From assembly GCF_003732225.1 (NCBI RefSeq), contig NZ_MOBJ01000001.1:124001-188000 (forward strand): a stretch of DNA of 64,000 nt, given 5' to 3'. Source of the stretch: Pseudomonas brassicacearum. GTDB lineage: Bacteria > Pseudomonadota > Gammaproteobacteria > Pseudomonadales > Pseudomonadaceae. The notes beneath the pieces were generated by a model that searched no databases, was not told the origin of the DNA, and saw nothing but the letters and a program-made list of their open reading frames with translations. Made by a program: the position numbers and the translations under genes. Every line of letters begins with the position of its first letter. Positions within the stretch are counted from its first letter, which is position 1. Below are positions 35,396 to 43,949 of this stretch, one piece after another.

Positions 35396-35851
35396 TCAAC
35401 CCTCCTTCGCGGGTGTTGGAGCGGTTTGACCACTGTCTTTCAGCGCCTTGGTCACTTCGGGCGGCATGTACTTCTCATCGTGCTTGGCCAGCACTTCGTC
35501 AGCCACCACCACACCGTCCGCATTCAGTTTGCCCAACGCAACGATGCCTTGCCCTTCGCGGAACAGGTCCGGAAGAATGCCGCGATAGGTGATGGTCACG
35601 GATTTGTTGAAGTCGGTGACGATGAACTTCACGTCCAGCGAGTCGCCGGAACGCTGCAGCGAGCCCTTCTCGACCATGCCGCCAGCACGGATGCGCGTGT
35701 CTTGCGGGGCTTCGCCATTGGCGATCTGGGTCGGCGTGTAAAACAGATTGATGTTCTGCTGCAAGGCACTCAGGGCCAGGCCGACGGCGGCGCCAACTCC
35801 GATCAGAATCGCGAAAATGATGACAAGACGTTTTTTACGCAGCGGATTCAC
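35396..35851 (-). CDS. ccmE: Haem chaperone CcmE
   Basis: This is a 151-residue periplasmic haem chaperone with one N-terminal anchor (about residues 8-30). The covalent haem ligand is His124 in [14 protein letters not shown], with Tyr128 as the usual axial ligand; [15 protein letters not shown] is also family-typical. The start is a GTG overlapping the TGA of ccmD (GTGA), which the tight operon spacing supports. It receives haem from CcmC/CcmD and passes it to CcmF. Confidence 0.95.
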   Translation of the reverse strand: MNPLRKKRLVIIFAILIGVGAAVGLALSALQQNINLFYTPTQIANGEAPQDTRIRAGGMVEKGSLQRSGDSLDVKFIVTDFNKSVTITYRGILPDLFREGQGIVALGKLNADGVVVADEVLAKHDEKYMPPEVTKALKDSGQTAPTPAKEG

Positions 35852-36024
35852 TTGCTGTTCTCCCGGCGCAGACGACGCGCCTCTTGTTGCAGGTAACGCT
35901 TGCGGGCCAGGATCGGCGCAGCCACGTTGAGAGCCAGTACCGCCAGGCAGATGCCATAAGCCGACCAGACATAAAGACCGTGATGGCCCATGGCGAGGAA
36001 GTCGCCGAATGAAGCAAAACTCAT
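35848..36024 (-). CDS. ccmD: Haem exporter accessory protein CcmD
   Basis: This small gene encodes 58 residues: [20 protein letters not shown] leads into one membrane helix ([20 protein letters not shown]) and a positively charged tail ([18 protein letters not shown]). This is the standard CcmD, which aids release of haem-loaded CcmE from CcmABC. It starts inside the ccmC stop (TAATG) and ends in the ccmE start (GTGA), so translation is fully coupled. Confidence 0.93.
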   Translation of the reverse strand: MSFASFGDFLAMGHHGLYVWSAYGICLAVLALNVAAPILARKRYLQQEARRLRRENSK

Positions 36025-36776
36025 TACGCGGCCTCCAGGCTGTTTTGCACTTCGGTTTTTACCCAGCTTGCACGGGCTTCGCGCTTGAGCACTTCAAGGC
36101 GCATGCGCAGCAACAGCACCGCGCCGAAGAAACAGTAGAAACCCAGCACCGTCAGCAGCAACGGCAGCCACATCTCGGCCGGCATAGCCGGTTTTTCAGT
36201 GAGGCTGAAGGTCGCGCCCTGGTGCAGGGTGTTCCACCACTCCACCGAGTACTTGATAATCGGGATGTTGATCACGCCGACAATCGCCAGCACCGCGCAG
36301 GCCTTGGCCGCGCTGTCGCGATTGCTGATGGCGTTGCCCAGTGCAATAAGACCGAAATACAGGAACAGCAGAATCAGCATCGACGTCAGGCGCGCATCCC
36401 AGACCCACCACGAGCCCCAGGTCGGTTTGCCCCAGATCGCCCCGGTGACCAGTGCCACGGCGGTCATCCAGGCACCGATCGGCGCCGCGCATTGCAGGGC
36501 GACGTCCGCCAGTTTCATCTTCCACACCAGCCCGACGATGCCGCAGACCGCCAGCATCACGTAGCAGGACTGAGCCAGCATGGCGGCCGGTACATGAATG
36601 TAGATGATTCGAAAGCTGTTGCCTTGCTGGTAGTCCGGCGGTGCGAAGGCCAGGCCCCAGACCACGCCGACGCCGATCAGCAGCAACGCCGCGACGCTCA
36701 GCCAGGGCAGCAGTTTGCCGCTGATGCCGTAAAACCATTTGGGCGAGCCGAGCTTATGAAACCAGGTCCAGTTCAT
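36024..36776 (-). CDS. ccmC: Haem exporter permease/handling protein CcmC
   Basis: This is a polytopic protein of 250 residues with six helices and the WWD motif [20 protein letters not shown] (about residue 120-140), flanked by the histidines in YIHVPAAM and EWWNTLHQG that coordinate haem. It loads haem onto CcmE. The ATG at 36776 ([12 protein letters not shown]) is preferred over 36791, because a GGAA precedes it and the family begins there. Confidence 0.93.
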   Translation of the reverse strand: MNWTWFHKLGSPKWFYGISGKLLPWLSVAALLLIGVGVVWGLAFAPPDYQQGNSFRIIYIHVPAAMLAQSCYVMLAVCGIVGLVWKMKLADVALQCAAPIGAWMTAVALVTGAIWGKPTWGSWWVWDARLTSMLILLFLYFGLIALGNAISNRDSAAKACAVLAIVGVINIPIIKYSVEWWNTLHQGATFSLTEKPAMPAEMWLPLLLTVLGFYCFFGAVLLLRMRLEVLKREARASWVKTEVQNSLEAA

Positions 36777-36844
36777 TACTGTTTCCATCACGGTTGCTTT
36801 GCGTTGTCACGCAAAGTCAGGGTCTGCCTTTCTTAAAAAAAAGC

Positions 36845-36859
36845 GGTTAAATTTTAACC
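36845..36859 (-). terminator. Possible weak terminator or attenuator between ccmB and ccmC
   Basis: A short AT-rich stem (GGTTAAA / TTTAACC) is followed on the minus strand by GC and eight T. A second 8-bp hairpin (CTTTGCGT arms) lies at 36797-36816. Together they fill the only sizeable gap inside the ccm operon. Confidence 0.4.
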
Positions 36860-36870
36860 AGACCTCATTA

Positions 36871-37539
36871 TTATTCGCCGACGCTGATCTTCAGGCCAGC
36901 AGCTATTGCAAAGGGTGTCAGGGTTACCGCCAGGGCGGTCAGGCTACCAAGCCACAGCAGATAACCGGTTGCCGGCATGCCCTGCAAGGCAGCCTGCAAG
37001 GCGCCACTGCCGAGAATCAACACCGGGATGTACAGCGGCAGAATCAACAATGCCAGCAGCAAGCCGCCACGCTTCAAACCGACCGTCAGCGCCGCGCCCA
37101 CCGCACCGAGCAAGCTCAGTACCGGTGTACCGAGCAACAGCGACAAGAGCAAAACCGGCAGACAGGCGGCAGGCAAACCGAGCATCAACGCCAATAACGG
37201 GGCAAGCAACACCAGTGCCAAGCCGGAAAACACCCAGTGTGCCAGCACCTTTGCCAAAACCAGAAGAGGCAGGGGGTGCGACGAAAGGACCCACTGTTCA
37301 AGGGATCCATCCTCGAAATCACTGCGGAAAAGCCCGTCCAGCGAGAGCAAAACCGATAAAAGGGCGGCGACCCAGACCAGCCCCGGTGACAAGGTTTGCA
37401 ACAATTGTGTCTCAGGTCCGACCGCCAATGGGAACAATGCGACAACAATGGCGAAGAATACGAGGGGGTTGGCAAGCTCGGCAGGACGACGACACAGCAA
37501 ACGCGCCTCACGGGCGACCAACAGTGCAAAAACACTCAT
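36871..37539 (-). CDS. ccmB: Haem exporter permease CcmB
   Basis: This is a 222-residue, six-helix ABC permease. The start [80 protein letters not shown] and the end [11 protein letters not shown] are typical. It works with the CcmA ATPase to release haem-CcmE. The ATG at 37539 overlaps the ccmA stop (ATGA). A 94-base gap with hairpins separates it from ccmC. Confidence 0.93.
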   Translation of the reverse strand: MSVFALLVAREARLLCRRPAELANPLVFFAIVVALFPLAVGPETQLLQTLSPGLVWVAALLSVLLSLDGLFRSDFEDGSLEQWVLSSHPLPLLVLAKVLAHWVFSGLALVLLAPLLALMLGLPAACLPVLLLSLLLGTPVLSLLGAVGAALTVGLKRGGLLLALLILPLYIPVLILGSGALQAALQGMPATGYLLWLGSLTALAVTLTPFAIAAGLKISVGE

Positions 37540-38171
37540 ACGGCCCACTGCCCCAAATCGATGTCGCGGTAACCGGCCGGCATCCGGGTCAATGTATGGT
37601 GGGTGGTCAGAATCACCATGCCGCCTCGCTCGCAGTGTGCGGCCAGGTGTTCTTCCAGCTGTGCGACGCCTTGTTTATCCAGCGCGGTAAACGGTTCGTC
37701 GAGAATCCACAGTGCCGGGCTGTCCAGATACAGGCGAGCAAGGGCCACGCGGCGTTGCTGACCGGCGGACAGAGTGTGACAAGGAACATCTTCGAAACCA
37801 CGCAGTCCTACCGCTGCCAGCGCCTGCCAGATCGCCTCATGGGTGGCGGGCTGATGCAACGCGCAGAGCCAGCTCAGGTTCTCTTCGGGGGTCAGCAGGT
37901 CCTTGATTCCGGCGGCGTGACCGATCCATAACAGGTTGTGGGCCAGCTCCGGGCGTTGTGTGTTCAAGGGCTGGCCGTTGAGCAGCACCTGGCCACTGGT
38001 CGGCTGCATCAACCCGGCGAGCAGGCGCAGCAGGCTGGTCTTGCCACTGCCGTTGGGGCCGCTGATCTGCAACATGTCACCGCTGCCCAGACGCAACTCG
38101 AGGTTTTCGAAGAGCATCCGCCAGTCTCGCTCACAGGCGAGCGCTACGGCTTCTAGTAGAGGGATGGTCAA
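37536..38171 (-). CDS. ccmA: Haem exporter ATP-binding protein CcmA
   Basis: This is a 211-residue ABC ATPase. It has Walker [18 protein letters not shown]-loop-region [17 protein letters not shown], signature [14 protein letters not shown] and Walker [14 protein letters not shown]. It powers CcmABCD release of holo-CcmE. The best-supported start is a TTG at 38171 (TTG-ACC-ATC), with AAAGG ten bases upstream. It is the first gene of the ccmABCDEFGHI operon and divergent from the FliK-like gene across about 195 bases. Confidence 0.92.
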   Translation of the reverse strand: MTIPLLEAVALACERDWRMLFENLELRLGSGDMLQISGPNGSGKTSLLRLLAGLMQPTSGQVLLNGQPLNTQRPELAHNLLWIGHAAGIKDLLTPEENLSWLCALHQPATHEAIWQALAAVGLRGFEDVPCHTLSAGQQRRVALARLYLDSPALWILDEPFTALDKQGVAQLEEHLAAHCERGGMVILTTHHTLTRMPAGYRDIDLGQWAV

Positions 38172-38366
38172 GAGATCGCGGGCCTTTACGGTTCAAGTCG
38201 GCAGTGGAGCGGCCGTTAAAGTGATGCAGCATAGATGCATTGACGGCCTGTTCTAGAGAGCTGCGTCAAACATTTGCGATGTTTTCCGCGCCCCGACAAC
38301 AACGGGGCGGCATTATACATGTCATGTCCTACTCCAAAGAGGGCAATTTCGACAGGGTGTGACCTG

Positions 38367-39938
38367 ATGACCGGCGAGATGAACATCCTTCCACTGCCCC
38401 CTACGACGCCGGCCACCTCGCGCCCGCTCGTGGTCAGTGGTGAGTTGCTCAAGTTGCAGACCCCGGTGGAAGGTTTGATCGCCGCGGGCCAGAGCGCCAG
38501 CGCTGAAGTGTTGTCGCTCAAACAGAACGACCAGACTTTCCAGCTGCTGCTCAAAGTCACCCTCGACAGCGGTCGCCAGACCACCGTGCAAGCCACCAGC
38601 AACCAGCCGTTGCCTCAGGGCACCAACCTGACGGTCAGCCAGCCTTCAGCCGGCAGCCTGGCAATCACCGTGCAGCAGGCCATCGCTTCCAACGTCGCCA
38701 CCCTCACCCGCCTCGACACCTCACAATTACCGGTCGGCACGTTGCTGCAAGGTAAAGTCCTGACCAGCCTACTGATGCCGCAAACACCGGGGCAGCCGGC
38801 GGTCTATCGTTCGCTGGTGAGTTTGCTCAATACCGCATTAAGTGGCAGCACCTTGAGCATCGACAGCCCACAACCGTTACGCATCGGCAGCCTGCTCAGC
38901 GCCTTGGTCCAGGGCGCGCAAAGCCTGAGTTTCGTGCCACTGGCCAGCCGTCAGGAACAACTGGCGGTGACCCAGCAATTGCTGGCCCAGCAAAGTCGCC
39001 AAGGTTCTTTGAGCGGGCTGATCGACGCCCTGCAAAATCTGCCAGACTCCGACACCACCTCCGACGACCTGCGTGCTGCCGTCGACAAACTGCTCGCCGA
39101 CCTGCCGGATGCTCAGCAGCTGAGTACGCCCAAAGGCCTGGCGCAGGCGCTGGCCAACAGTGGGTTGTTTCTGGAATCCAAATTGCTCGCCGGACAGAAC
39201 CCTGCCCTGACACCGGACATGAAAGGCAATTTGCTGCGACTGATCGCCCAACTGGCACCCGGCCTGCCAGCCAATACCAGTTTCAACGCGGTTATCGCCG
39301 CCAACACCCTGGCCCAGGTGCTACCAAGCTTTGTCCGCAGCGCCCTCGGCACCCTCGGCCAGGTCAGCGCCAAACCGCAGCCGAGCAGCTTCCCCCTGCC
39401 CTCGCGGTTGCTGCAAAGCCTGGAGGGTGAAGGTGACCTGGAGCACTTGCTGCGGCTGGCCGCTGCGGCCGTTTCCCGCCTGCAAAGCCATCAACTGTCG
39501 AGCCTGGAACAGACCGGCATGACCGAGGATGGCAAGTTGCAAACCACCTGGCAGCTGGAAATCCCCATGCGTAATCTGCAGGACATCGTGCCGTTGCAGG
39601 TCAAGTTTCAACGCGAGGACACACCGGAAAAGGAACAGCACGAGAAATCCGTCGAGCGCGAGCCGAAACAGCGACTCTGGCGGGTCGAGCTGGCGTTCGA
39701 CATGGAACCCCTCGGGCCGCTGCAAATCCAGGCACAGCTTGCTCAGGGCAAACTCACCAGCCAGCTCTGGGCCGAACGGCCTTATACCGCCAGCCTGATC
39801 GAAAGTAACTTGGGCGGATTACGTGCGCAGTTGCTGGCATCAGGTCTGAATGTTGGCGATTTGAATTGCCACCTCGGCACACCGCCCCAAGGCAATCAAA
39901 CCCGCCTCGAACAACGCTGGGTCGACGAAACCGCATGA
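38367..39938 (+). CDS. FliK-like hook-length-control family protein (second copy in this window)
   Basis: This is a protein of about 523 residues. The C-terminal third matches the FliK C-terminal (Flg_hook) domain: LQTTWQLEIPMRNLQDIVPL, VELAFDMEPLGPLQIQAQLA, LWAERPYTASLIESNLGGLR and LLASGLNVGDLNCHLG. The N-terminal two-thirds are Ser/Gln/Leu-rich and low in complexity, as in substrate-specificity-switch rulers. It is distinct from the fliK at the right edge. The ATG at 38367 is preferred; an alternative lies at 38379. Its stop overlaps the start of an FlhB-C-terminal-like gene, so the pair may modulate flagellar export switching. Confidence 0.82.
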   Translation: MTGEMNILPLPPTTPATSRPLVVSGELLKLQTPVEGLIAAGQSASAEVLSLKQNDQTFQLLLKVTLDSGRQTTVQATSNQPLPQGTNLTVSQPSAGSLAITVQQAIASNVATLTRLDTSQLPVGTLLQGKVLTSLLMPQTPGQPAVYRSLVSLLNTALSGSTLSIDSPQPLRIGSLLSALVQGAQSLSFVPLASRQEQLAVTQQLLAQQSRQGSLSGLIDALQNLPDSDTTSDDLRAAVDKLLADLPDAQQLSTPKGLAQALANSGLFLESKLLAGQNPALTPDMKGNLLRLIAQLAPGLPANTSFNAVIAANTLAQVLPSFVRSALGTLGQVSAKPQPSSFPLPSRLLQSLEGEGDLEHLLRLAAAAVSRLQSHQLSSLEQTGMTEDGKLQTTWQLEIPMRNLQDIVPLQVKFQREDTPEKEQHEKSVEREPKQRLWRVELAFDMEPLGPLQIQAQLAQGKLTSQLWAERPYTASLIESNLGGLRAQLLASGLNVGDLNCHLGTPPQGNQTRLEQRWVDETA

Positions 39939-40264
39939 ACAACCACACGCCACCGCGCCAGGCGATCGCCCTCAAGTACGACGGCAGCCACGCTCCGACA
40001 CTCACCGCCAAAGGCGATGACGAACTGGCCGAAGCCATTCTGAAGATCGCCCGCGATTATGAAGTGCCGATTTATGAGAACGCCGAGCTGGTGAAACTGC
40101 TGGCGAGGATGGAACTGGGGGACAGTATTCCAGAGGAGTTGTACCGCACGATTGCCGAGATCATTGCGTTTGCGTGGAAACTCAAGGGCAAGTTTCCGCA
40201 AGGCTATGACTCGCAGGCGCCGATGGTGGAGCGGGATGTGACTGATCGCGGGGATGACTACTGA
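39935..40264 (+). CDS. FlhB C-terminal-domain-like protein (FhlB)
   Basis: This is a 109-residue protein equivalent to the C-terminal part of FlhB after the NPTH cleavage site: RQAIALKYDGSHAPTLTAKG, DELAEAILKIARDYEVPIYE, NAELVKLLARMELGDSIPEE and LYRTIAEIIAFAWKL. It lacks membrane helices and the NPTH motif, so it mimics the cleaved FlhB-CC fragment that sets export specificity. It overlaps the FliK-like gene by four bases (ATGA). The true flhB is at 57414-58553. The last 28 codons recur in a degenerate copy at 40922-41005. Confidence 0.88.
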   Translation: MNNHTPPRQAIALKYDGSHAPTLTAKGDDELAEAILKIARDYEVPIYENAELVKLLARMELGDSIPEELYRTIAEIIAFAWKLKGKFPQGYDSQAPMVERDVTDRGDDY

Positions 40265-40767
40265 GGTTTCGAGGGCGCTGTCGCCTCGTTATCAGATTTG
40301 AAAAAACGCAAAAGCCTGAAACTGCGACCAACAATCAGACCATTGATAATGCCGGCTCCCAATGCTGACCATGCCACCGCCGACACTTCATCAGCCAGTT
40401 CCGGATGCATGGCTGCCTGGTACCCGCTGTAGTAACGCCAGGCAAAGAAACCCCAATACACAATCAGCACCTTGACGGTGCCACCCAACACCAGACGCTG
40501 CCCATCGCGCTCTACGCTTTGGTACGAGTAAAAGCGCAATGCCAGAATCCAACCCGCCAGTAATCCCAGCGCATACACTGAGAGCGGGATCGCAGCACCC
40601 TGGGAGAATTTCAGAGAGACTAGGGAAATGACGACAAATATCGCCGGCGTGATCTGCAACGACCTCTTCGATTCATGACTCTTGAAACAAGCACTGACAC
40701 CGTAATAAGTCAGGATAAAAAAGACTGCATAAACCCACAGCGGTGTACCGCGCAAAATGTCGAGCAT
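40258..40767 (-). CDS. DUF6622-like membrane protein
   Basis: This is a 169-residue membrane protein beginning MLDILRGTPLWVYAVFFILT, which resembles DUF6622 proteins of unknown function (recalled, not searched). About four helices are visible. The ATG at 40767 is preceded by a perfect AGGAGG, which rules out the longer frame from 40824. It overlaps the end of the FhlB-like gene by seven bases in the opposite orientation, and it is bracketed by two copies of the FhlB 3' end, which suggests insertion or duplication here. Confidence 0.75.
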   Translation of the reverse strand: MLDILRGTPLWVYAVFFILTYYGVSACFKSHESKRSLQITPAIFVVISLVSLKFSQGAAIPLSVYALGLLAGWILALRFYSYQSVERDGQRLVLGGTVKVLIVYWGFFAWRYYSGYQAAMHPELADEVSAVAWSALGAGIINGLIVGRSFRLLRFFKSDNEATAPSKPQ

Positions 40768-40921
40768 AAGCCTCCTTGGCACTGCAAATACCTGAAACAG
40801 GCGTCGTTGATCAGCGGTGAACAATTTAACGATGACGGGTCGTGATCACAATCCGGCGGAATCCGCAAAAACTATAGGCAGGGGACTACGGGAGCGTAAT
40901 CCCGCTCTGAGGACGCGGAGC

Positions 40922-41005
40922 CTGAAGGGCAAGCTCCCGGCGGGACAGGATCCGAATGCGCGGAGGGTTGAGAAGGATGTGACAGAACGCGGGGATGATT
41001 ACTGA
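40922..41005 (+). pseudogene. Degenerate duplicate of the 3' end of the FhlB-like gene
   Basis: The frame reads LKGKLPAGQDPNARRVEKDV then TERGDDY and stops, against LKGKFPQGYDSQAPMVERDV then TDRGDDY in the intact gene. The DNA match continues past the stop (TGAGGTTTC). It runs as an ungapped 99-base direct repeat with 40181-40279 at an offset of 741 bases, about three quarters identical by eye. The frame is open from 40817, but the upstream codons are unrelated, so this is a relic and not a gene. Confidence 0.75.
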
Positions 41006-41020
41006 GGTTTCAAGGACGCC

Positions 41021-41113
41021 TTCGCGAGCAAGCTCGCTCCCACAATGAATTGGCGGCGTTCACACATTTTGTGCCCACCACCGACCCCTTGTGGGAGCGA
41101 GCTTGCTCGCGAT
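41021..41113. repeat. REPIN, class A, downstream of DUF2802
   Basis: Inverted REP units with spacer containing CACACATTTTGTG; 93 bases. It starts directly after the FhlB relic. Confidence 0.92.
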
Positions 41114-41138
41114 AGCAATCTCAGCCCAATCGCAAAAA

Positions 41139-41531
41139 TCAGCTCTTGTGCAACTTGCTCATCAACTCCGCCTCTGCCTGGGTCAGGCCGCAGGACTGGG
41201 TCAATTCGTCGACGCTGGCGCCCATCCCCACCAGACGTGCCGCCTGAGCGAATGACAGGCTCGACGGGTCGCGCTGTTCGAGCTGGGCCAGCTTGTCTGG
41301 CAAGGGGCCGACCACCGCACGCAGTTCATGCAGGTCTTCACCCATGCGCACGTTACCGTTCTGGTAATCGTCGACGCGCTTGGCCAGGTCCTTGATGCGC
41401 TGATCACGCAACGCATCACGCTGGGCTTGCAGCGCTGCCAGCTCTCGCTGTTTACGGGTGTAAGCCAGGAACATCGCCAGGGTCCCTACCCAAAGGAGCC
41501 CCAGTACAATGACAGCAACCTCGAGAATCAA
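41139..41531 (-). CDS. DUF2802 protein downstream of cheW
   Basis: This is a 130-residue protein with one N-terminal membrane helix (about residues 4-24), a coiled coil (KQRELAALQAQRDALRDQRI, continuing to about residue 60), and a C-terminal helix-turn-helix-like DUF2802 motif: AARLVGMGASVDELTQSCGL then TQAEAELMSKLH. The start is a TTG directly after the cheW stop codon; no ATG is available. It is last in the chemotaxis operon. Its role is unknown; conserved linkage to cheW suggests a polar or chemotaxis accessory role. Confidence 0.8.
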   Translation of the reverse strand: MILEVAVIVLGLLWVGTLAMFLAYTRKQRELAALQAQRDALRDQRIKDLAKRVDDYQNGNVRMGEDLHELRAVVGPLPDKLAQLEQRDPSSLSFAQAARLVGMGASVDELTQSCGLTQAEAELMSKLHKS

Positions 41532-42017
41532 TCAGATACTCTCCAGTTCCGACCACTCTTCTTCGCTCATCATCTTGTCCAGCTCGACCAGGATCAGCAG
41601 CTCGTTGTTCTTGTTGCACACGCCCTGGATGAACTTGGCCGACTCTTCGTTACCGACGTTAGGCGCGGTTTCGATTTCCGACTGACGCAGGTAAACCACT
41701 TCAGCCACGCTGTCGACCATGATCCCGACCACTTGCTTGTCGGCTTCGATGATCACGATACGGGTGTTGTCGCTGATCTCGGCATTCATCAGGCCAAAAC
41801 GCTGACGGGTGTCGATCACGGTCACCACGTTGCCGCGCAGGTTGATGATGCCCAGCACATAGCTTGGCGCACCCGGAACCGGAGCGATTTCGGTGTAACG
41901 CAGGACTTCCTGAACGCGCATCACGTTGATGCCGTAGGTTTCATTGTCCAGCTTGAAGGTTACCCATTGCAGGATCGGATCTTCGGAACCCTTTGCAGAC
42001 GACGCCTTATCATTCAT
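41532..42017 (-). CDS. cheW: Chemotaxis coupling protein CheW
   Basis: This is a 161-residue CheW scaffold linking receptors to CheA. Motifs: ILQWVTFKLDNETYGINVMR, VQEVLRYTEIAPVPGAPSYV, LGIINLRGNVVTVIDTRQRF and GIMVDSVAEVVYL. The ATG at 42017 has GAGGGG upstream; the frame is open to 42140 but would overlap parP. It is separated from parP by 76 bases. Confidence 0.95.
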   Translation of the reverse strand: MNDKASSAKGSEDPILQWVTFKLDNETYGINVMRVQEVLRYTEIAPVPGAPSYVLGIINLRGNVVTVIDTRQRFGLMNAEISDNTRIVIIEADKQVVGIMVDSVAEVVYLRQSEIETAPNVGNEESAKFIQGVCNKNNELLILVELDKMMSEEEWSELESI

Positions 42018-42093
42018 ACCCTGACCCCTCGAAAAACCGCCTGTGGCGGTGTGTGTTCTGTCCGGCCGCACCTTGTATGCAGCCAGCTGTTTG

Positions 42094-42990
42094 TTATGTA
42101 GGTTTGTGGGACGGTTTGCTGCCGCCCATGTGCTTGGCACCGCCGCTGGCGATCAGCTCCGCCAGCTCCGAGACATCCAGCAACGCACACATGTGCTCAA
42201 TCACCGTACCGGCCAGCCATGGCCGTTGACCCCGATGGCTGCGCCATTTGATTTCGTTCGGGTCCAGGCGCAACGAGCGGCTGACCTGATGCACCGCCAG
42301 CCCCCACTCATAGCCCTGAACCGAGATCACGTATTGCAGGCCCTGGCGGAAGTCATCGCGATAGCGATCGGGCATGACCCAGCGCGCGGTATCCAGCACC
42401 TTCAGGTTGCCCGCCTGACTCGGCAAGATCCCCAGGAACCATTCAGGCTGACCAAACAACGGCGTCAGCTCATGACCGGCCAACGAGTAAATCGAACCCA
42501 GGCAGACCAACGGCACGGCCAGGGTCAAACCAGCGACGTCGAACAGCAGGCATTCGAACGGTTCGGCAGCCCAACTTGGCCGGCCATCGCTTTCCACTGG
42601 TGGTGGCGTGTTGCTCGGTGGCAGATGAACTTCGACCACCGGCTCGACCAGCACTTGCAGCAACGGTGCGACGGATGAGACTGGCGCCAGAATCGGTGCG
42701 GGCGCTTCCAGTACCGGCGCCACGCTTGGCGTCTTGGTAACTGGCGCTACAACGGGCGCCGCAGCCGCTGGCTTTTGCGCATCACGGGCCTGCTCTTCAA
42801 GCACCGCAGCCTGGAACTCGTCCAGCGCGCCTTGAACCTCAATGGCTTCGACGACCTCGACGACTTCTACGACTTCGGGTAATACCTCGACCTCTGACGG
42901 CCATTCCTCGGTCGCGTCTTGCAACAACGCATCCAGATAGGATTGCAACGCCAGTTGCGGTCGGCTGGTGATTTTTACTGGCCGGCTCAT
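42094..42990 (-). CDS. parP: ParP-like CheW-domain protein (polar chemotaxis array integration)
   Basis: This is a 298-residue protein. A short N-terminal region (PQLALQSYLDALLQD) that may bind ParC is followed by a long Pro/Val/Ala-rich linker (about 30-145) and a C-terminal CheW-like domain: CLLFDVAGLTLAVPLVCLGS, EWFLGILPSQAGNLKVLDTA, RSLRLDPNEIKW. This layout and its position after a ParA-type gene match ParP, which in Vibrio inserts into the CheA-receptor array and tethers it to the pole. Assignment is by domain order and synteny. Confidence 0.85.
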   Translation of the reverse strand: MSRPVKITSRPQLALQSYLDALLQDATEEWPSEVEVLPEVVEVVEVVEAIEVQGALDEFQAAVLEEQARDAQKPAAAAPVVAPVTKTPSVAPVLEAPAPILAPVSSVAPLLQVLVEPVVEVHLPPSNTPPPVESDGRPSWAAEPFECLLFDVAGLTLAVPLVCLGSIYSLAGHELTPLFGQPEWFLGILPSQAGNLKVLDTARWVMPDRYRDDFRQGLQYVISVQGYEWGLAVHQVSRSLRLDPNEIKWRSHRGQRPWLAGTVIEHMCALLDVSELAELIASGGAKHMGGSKPSHKPT

Positions 42991-43005
42991 CGAGACGCCA
43001 CTCCC

Positions 43006-43094
43006 GTAGGAGCTGCCGAAGGCTGCGATCTTTTAACGGTTTCCAGGGCGTCACAGAGCAAGATCGAAAGATCGCAGCCTGCGGCAGCTCCTAC
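43006..43094. repeat. Third-family REP-like inverted pair between parC and parP
   Basis: GTAGGAGCTGCCGAAGGCTG (continuing CGATC) and the inverted GATCGCAGCCTGCGGCAGCT then CCTAC are separated by about 40 bases. It occupies most of the 120-base gap inside the operon. Confidence 0.88.
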
Positions 43095-43110
43095 AGAAAG
43101 AAGATTCACC

Positions 43111-43899
43111 TCACGCCACCTGCGGAACAAGTTGTTGGGCCAGCAAGTGTTTGAGCAACGCACGATAAGCCAGTACTCCACGGCTCTTGCCGTCGAACTG
43201 CGAAGGTGTCAGACCGGCACGGCTGGCATCACGCAATCGGGTATCGACCGGGATGTAGCCTTGCCAGATTTCTTCCGGGTACATGTCGCGCAGCACCCGC
43301 AAGGTTCCCAGCGAGGCCTGGGTGCGACGGTCGAACAAGGTTGGCACGATGCTGAACGGCAACGCTTGTTTGCGCGAACGGTTGATCATCGCCAGGGTGT
43401 TGACCATGCGCTCCAGGCCTTTCACCGCCAGGTGCTCGGTCTGCACCGGAATCACCAGTTGCTGGCTGGCCGCCAAGGCATTGACCATCAACACACCGAG
43501 CAACGGTGGACTGTCGATCAACGCGTAATCGAAGTCCTGCCACAACTGCGCCAGGCTCTTGGCGATCACCAGGCCCAGGCCACTCTGCCCTGGCGACTGG
43601 CGTTCGAGGGTGGCCAGAGCGGTGCTCGACGGCAACAGGGAAATACGTTCGTCGCTGGTCGGCAGCAGCAGTTGCCCGGGCAGGCCTTGCGGCACGCTGC
43701 CCTTGTGCAGGAACAGGTCGTAGCTGCTGTGTTCCAGGCTGTCGGGGTCGTAACCGAAGTAGCTGGTCATGGAGCCGTGCGGGTCAAGATCGACCACAAC
43801 CACGCGCTTGCCCGCCTCAGCCAGCAAACCGGCTAAAGCGATGGAGGAAGTGGTTTTACCAACACCACCCTTTTGATTGGCGACTGCCCAGACTCTCAT
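43111..43899 (-). CDS. parC: ParA-family ATPase ParC (chemotaxis array positioning)
   Basis: This is a 262-residue ParA/MinD-type ATPase with deviant Walker A NQKGGVGKTTSSIALA, the aspartate box VVVVDLDPHGS, and Walker B YALIDSPPLLGVL. In Vibrio and Pseudomonas the ParC family member encoded among che genes directs chemotaxis arrays to the flagellated pole and works with ParP. It lies between motD and parP; the REP-like element follows its stop. Confidence 0.9.
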   Translation of the reverse strand: MRVWAVANQKGGVGKTTSSIALAGLLAEAGKRVVVVDLDPHGSMTSYFGYDPDSLEHSSYDLFLHKGSVPQGLPGQLLLPTSDERISLLPSSTALATLERQSPGQSGLGLVIAKSLAQLWQDFDYALIDSPPLLGVLMVNALAASQQLVIPVQTEHLAVKGLERMVNTLAMINRSRKQALPFSIVPTLFDRRTQASLGTLRVLRDMYPEEIWQGYIPVDTRLRDASRAGLTPSQFDGKSRGVLAYRALLKHLLAQQLVPQVA

Positions 43900-43949
43900 T
43901 CAGATCGTTCCTCCCGGTCGAACAGATACAACCGAGAAATAGCTCAACG

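Noticed and set aside
40817..41005. 62-codon ORF as a functional gene
   Set aside because: Only its last 28 codons resemble anything (the FhlB tail); the first half is unrelated and overlaps the leader of the opposite gene, so it is listed as a relic.
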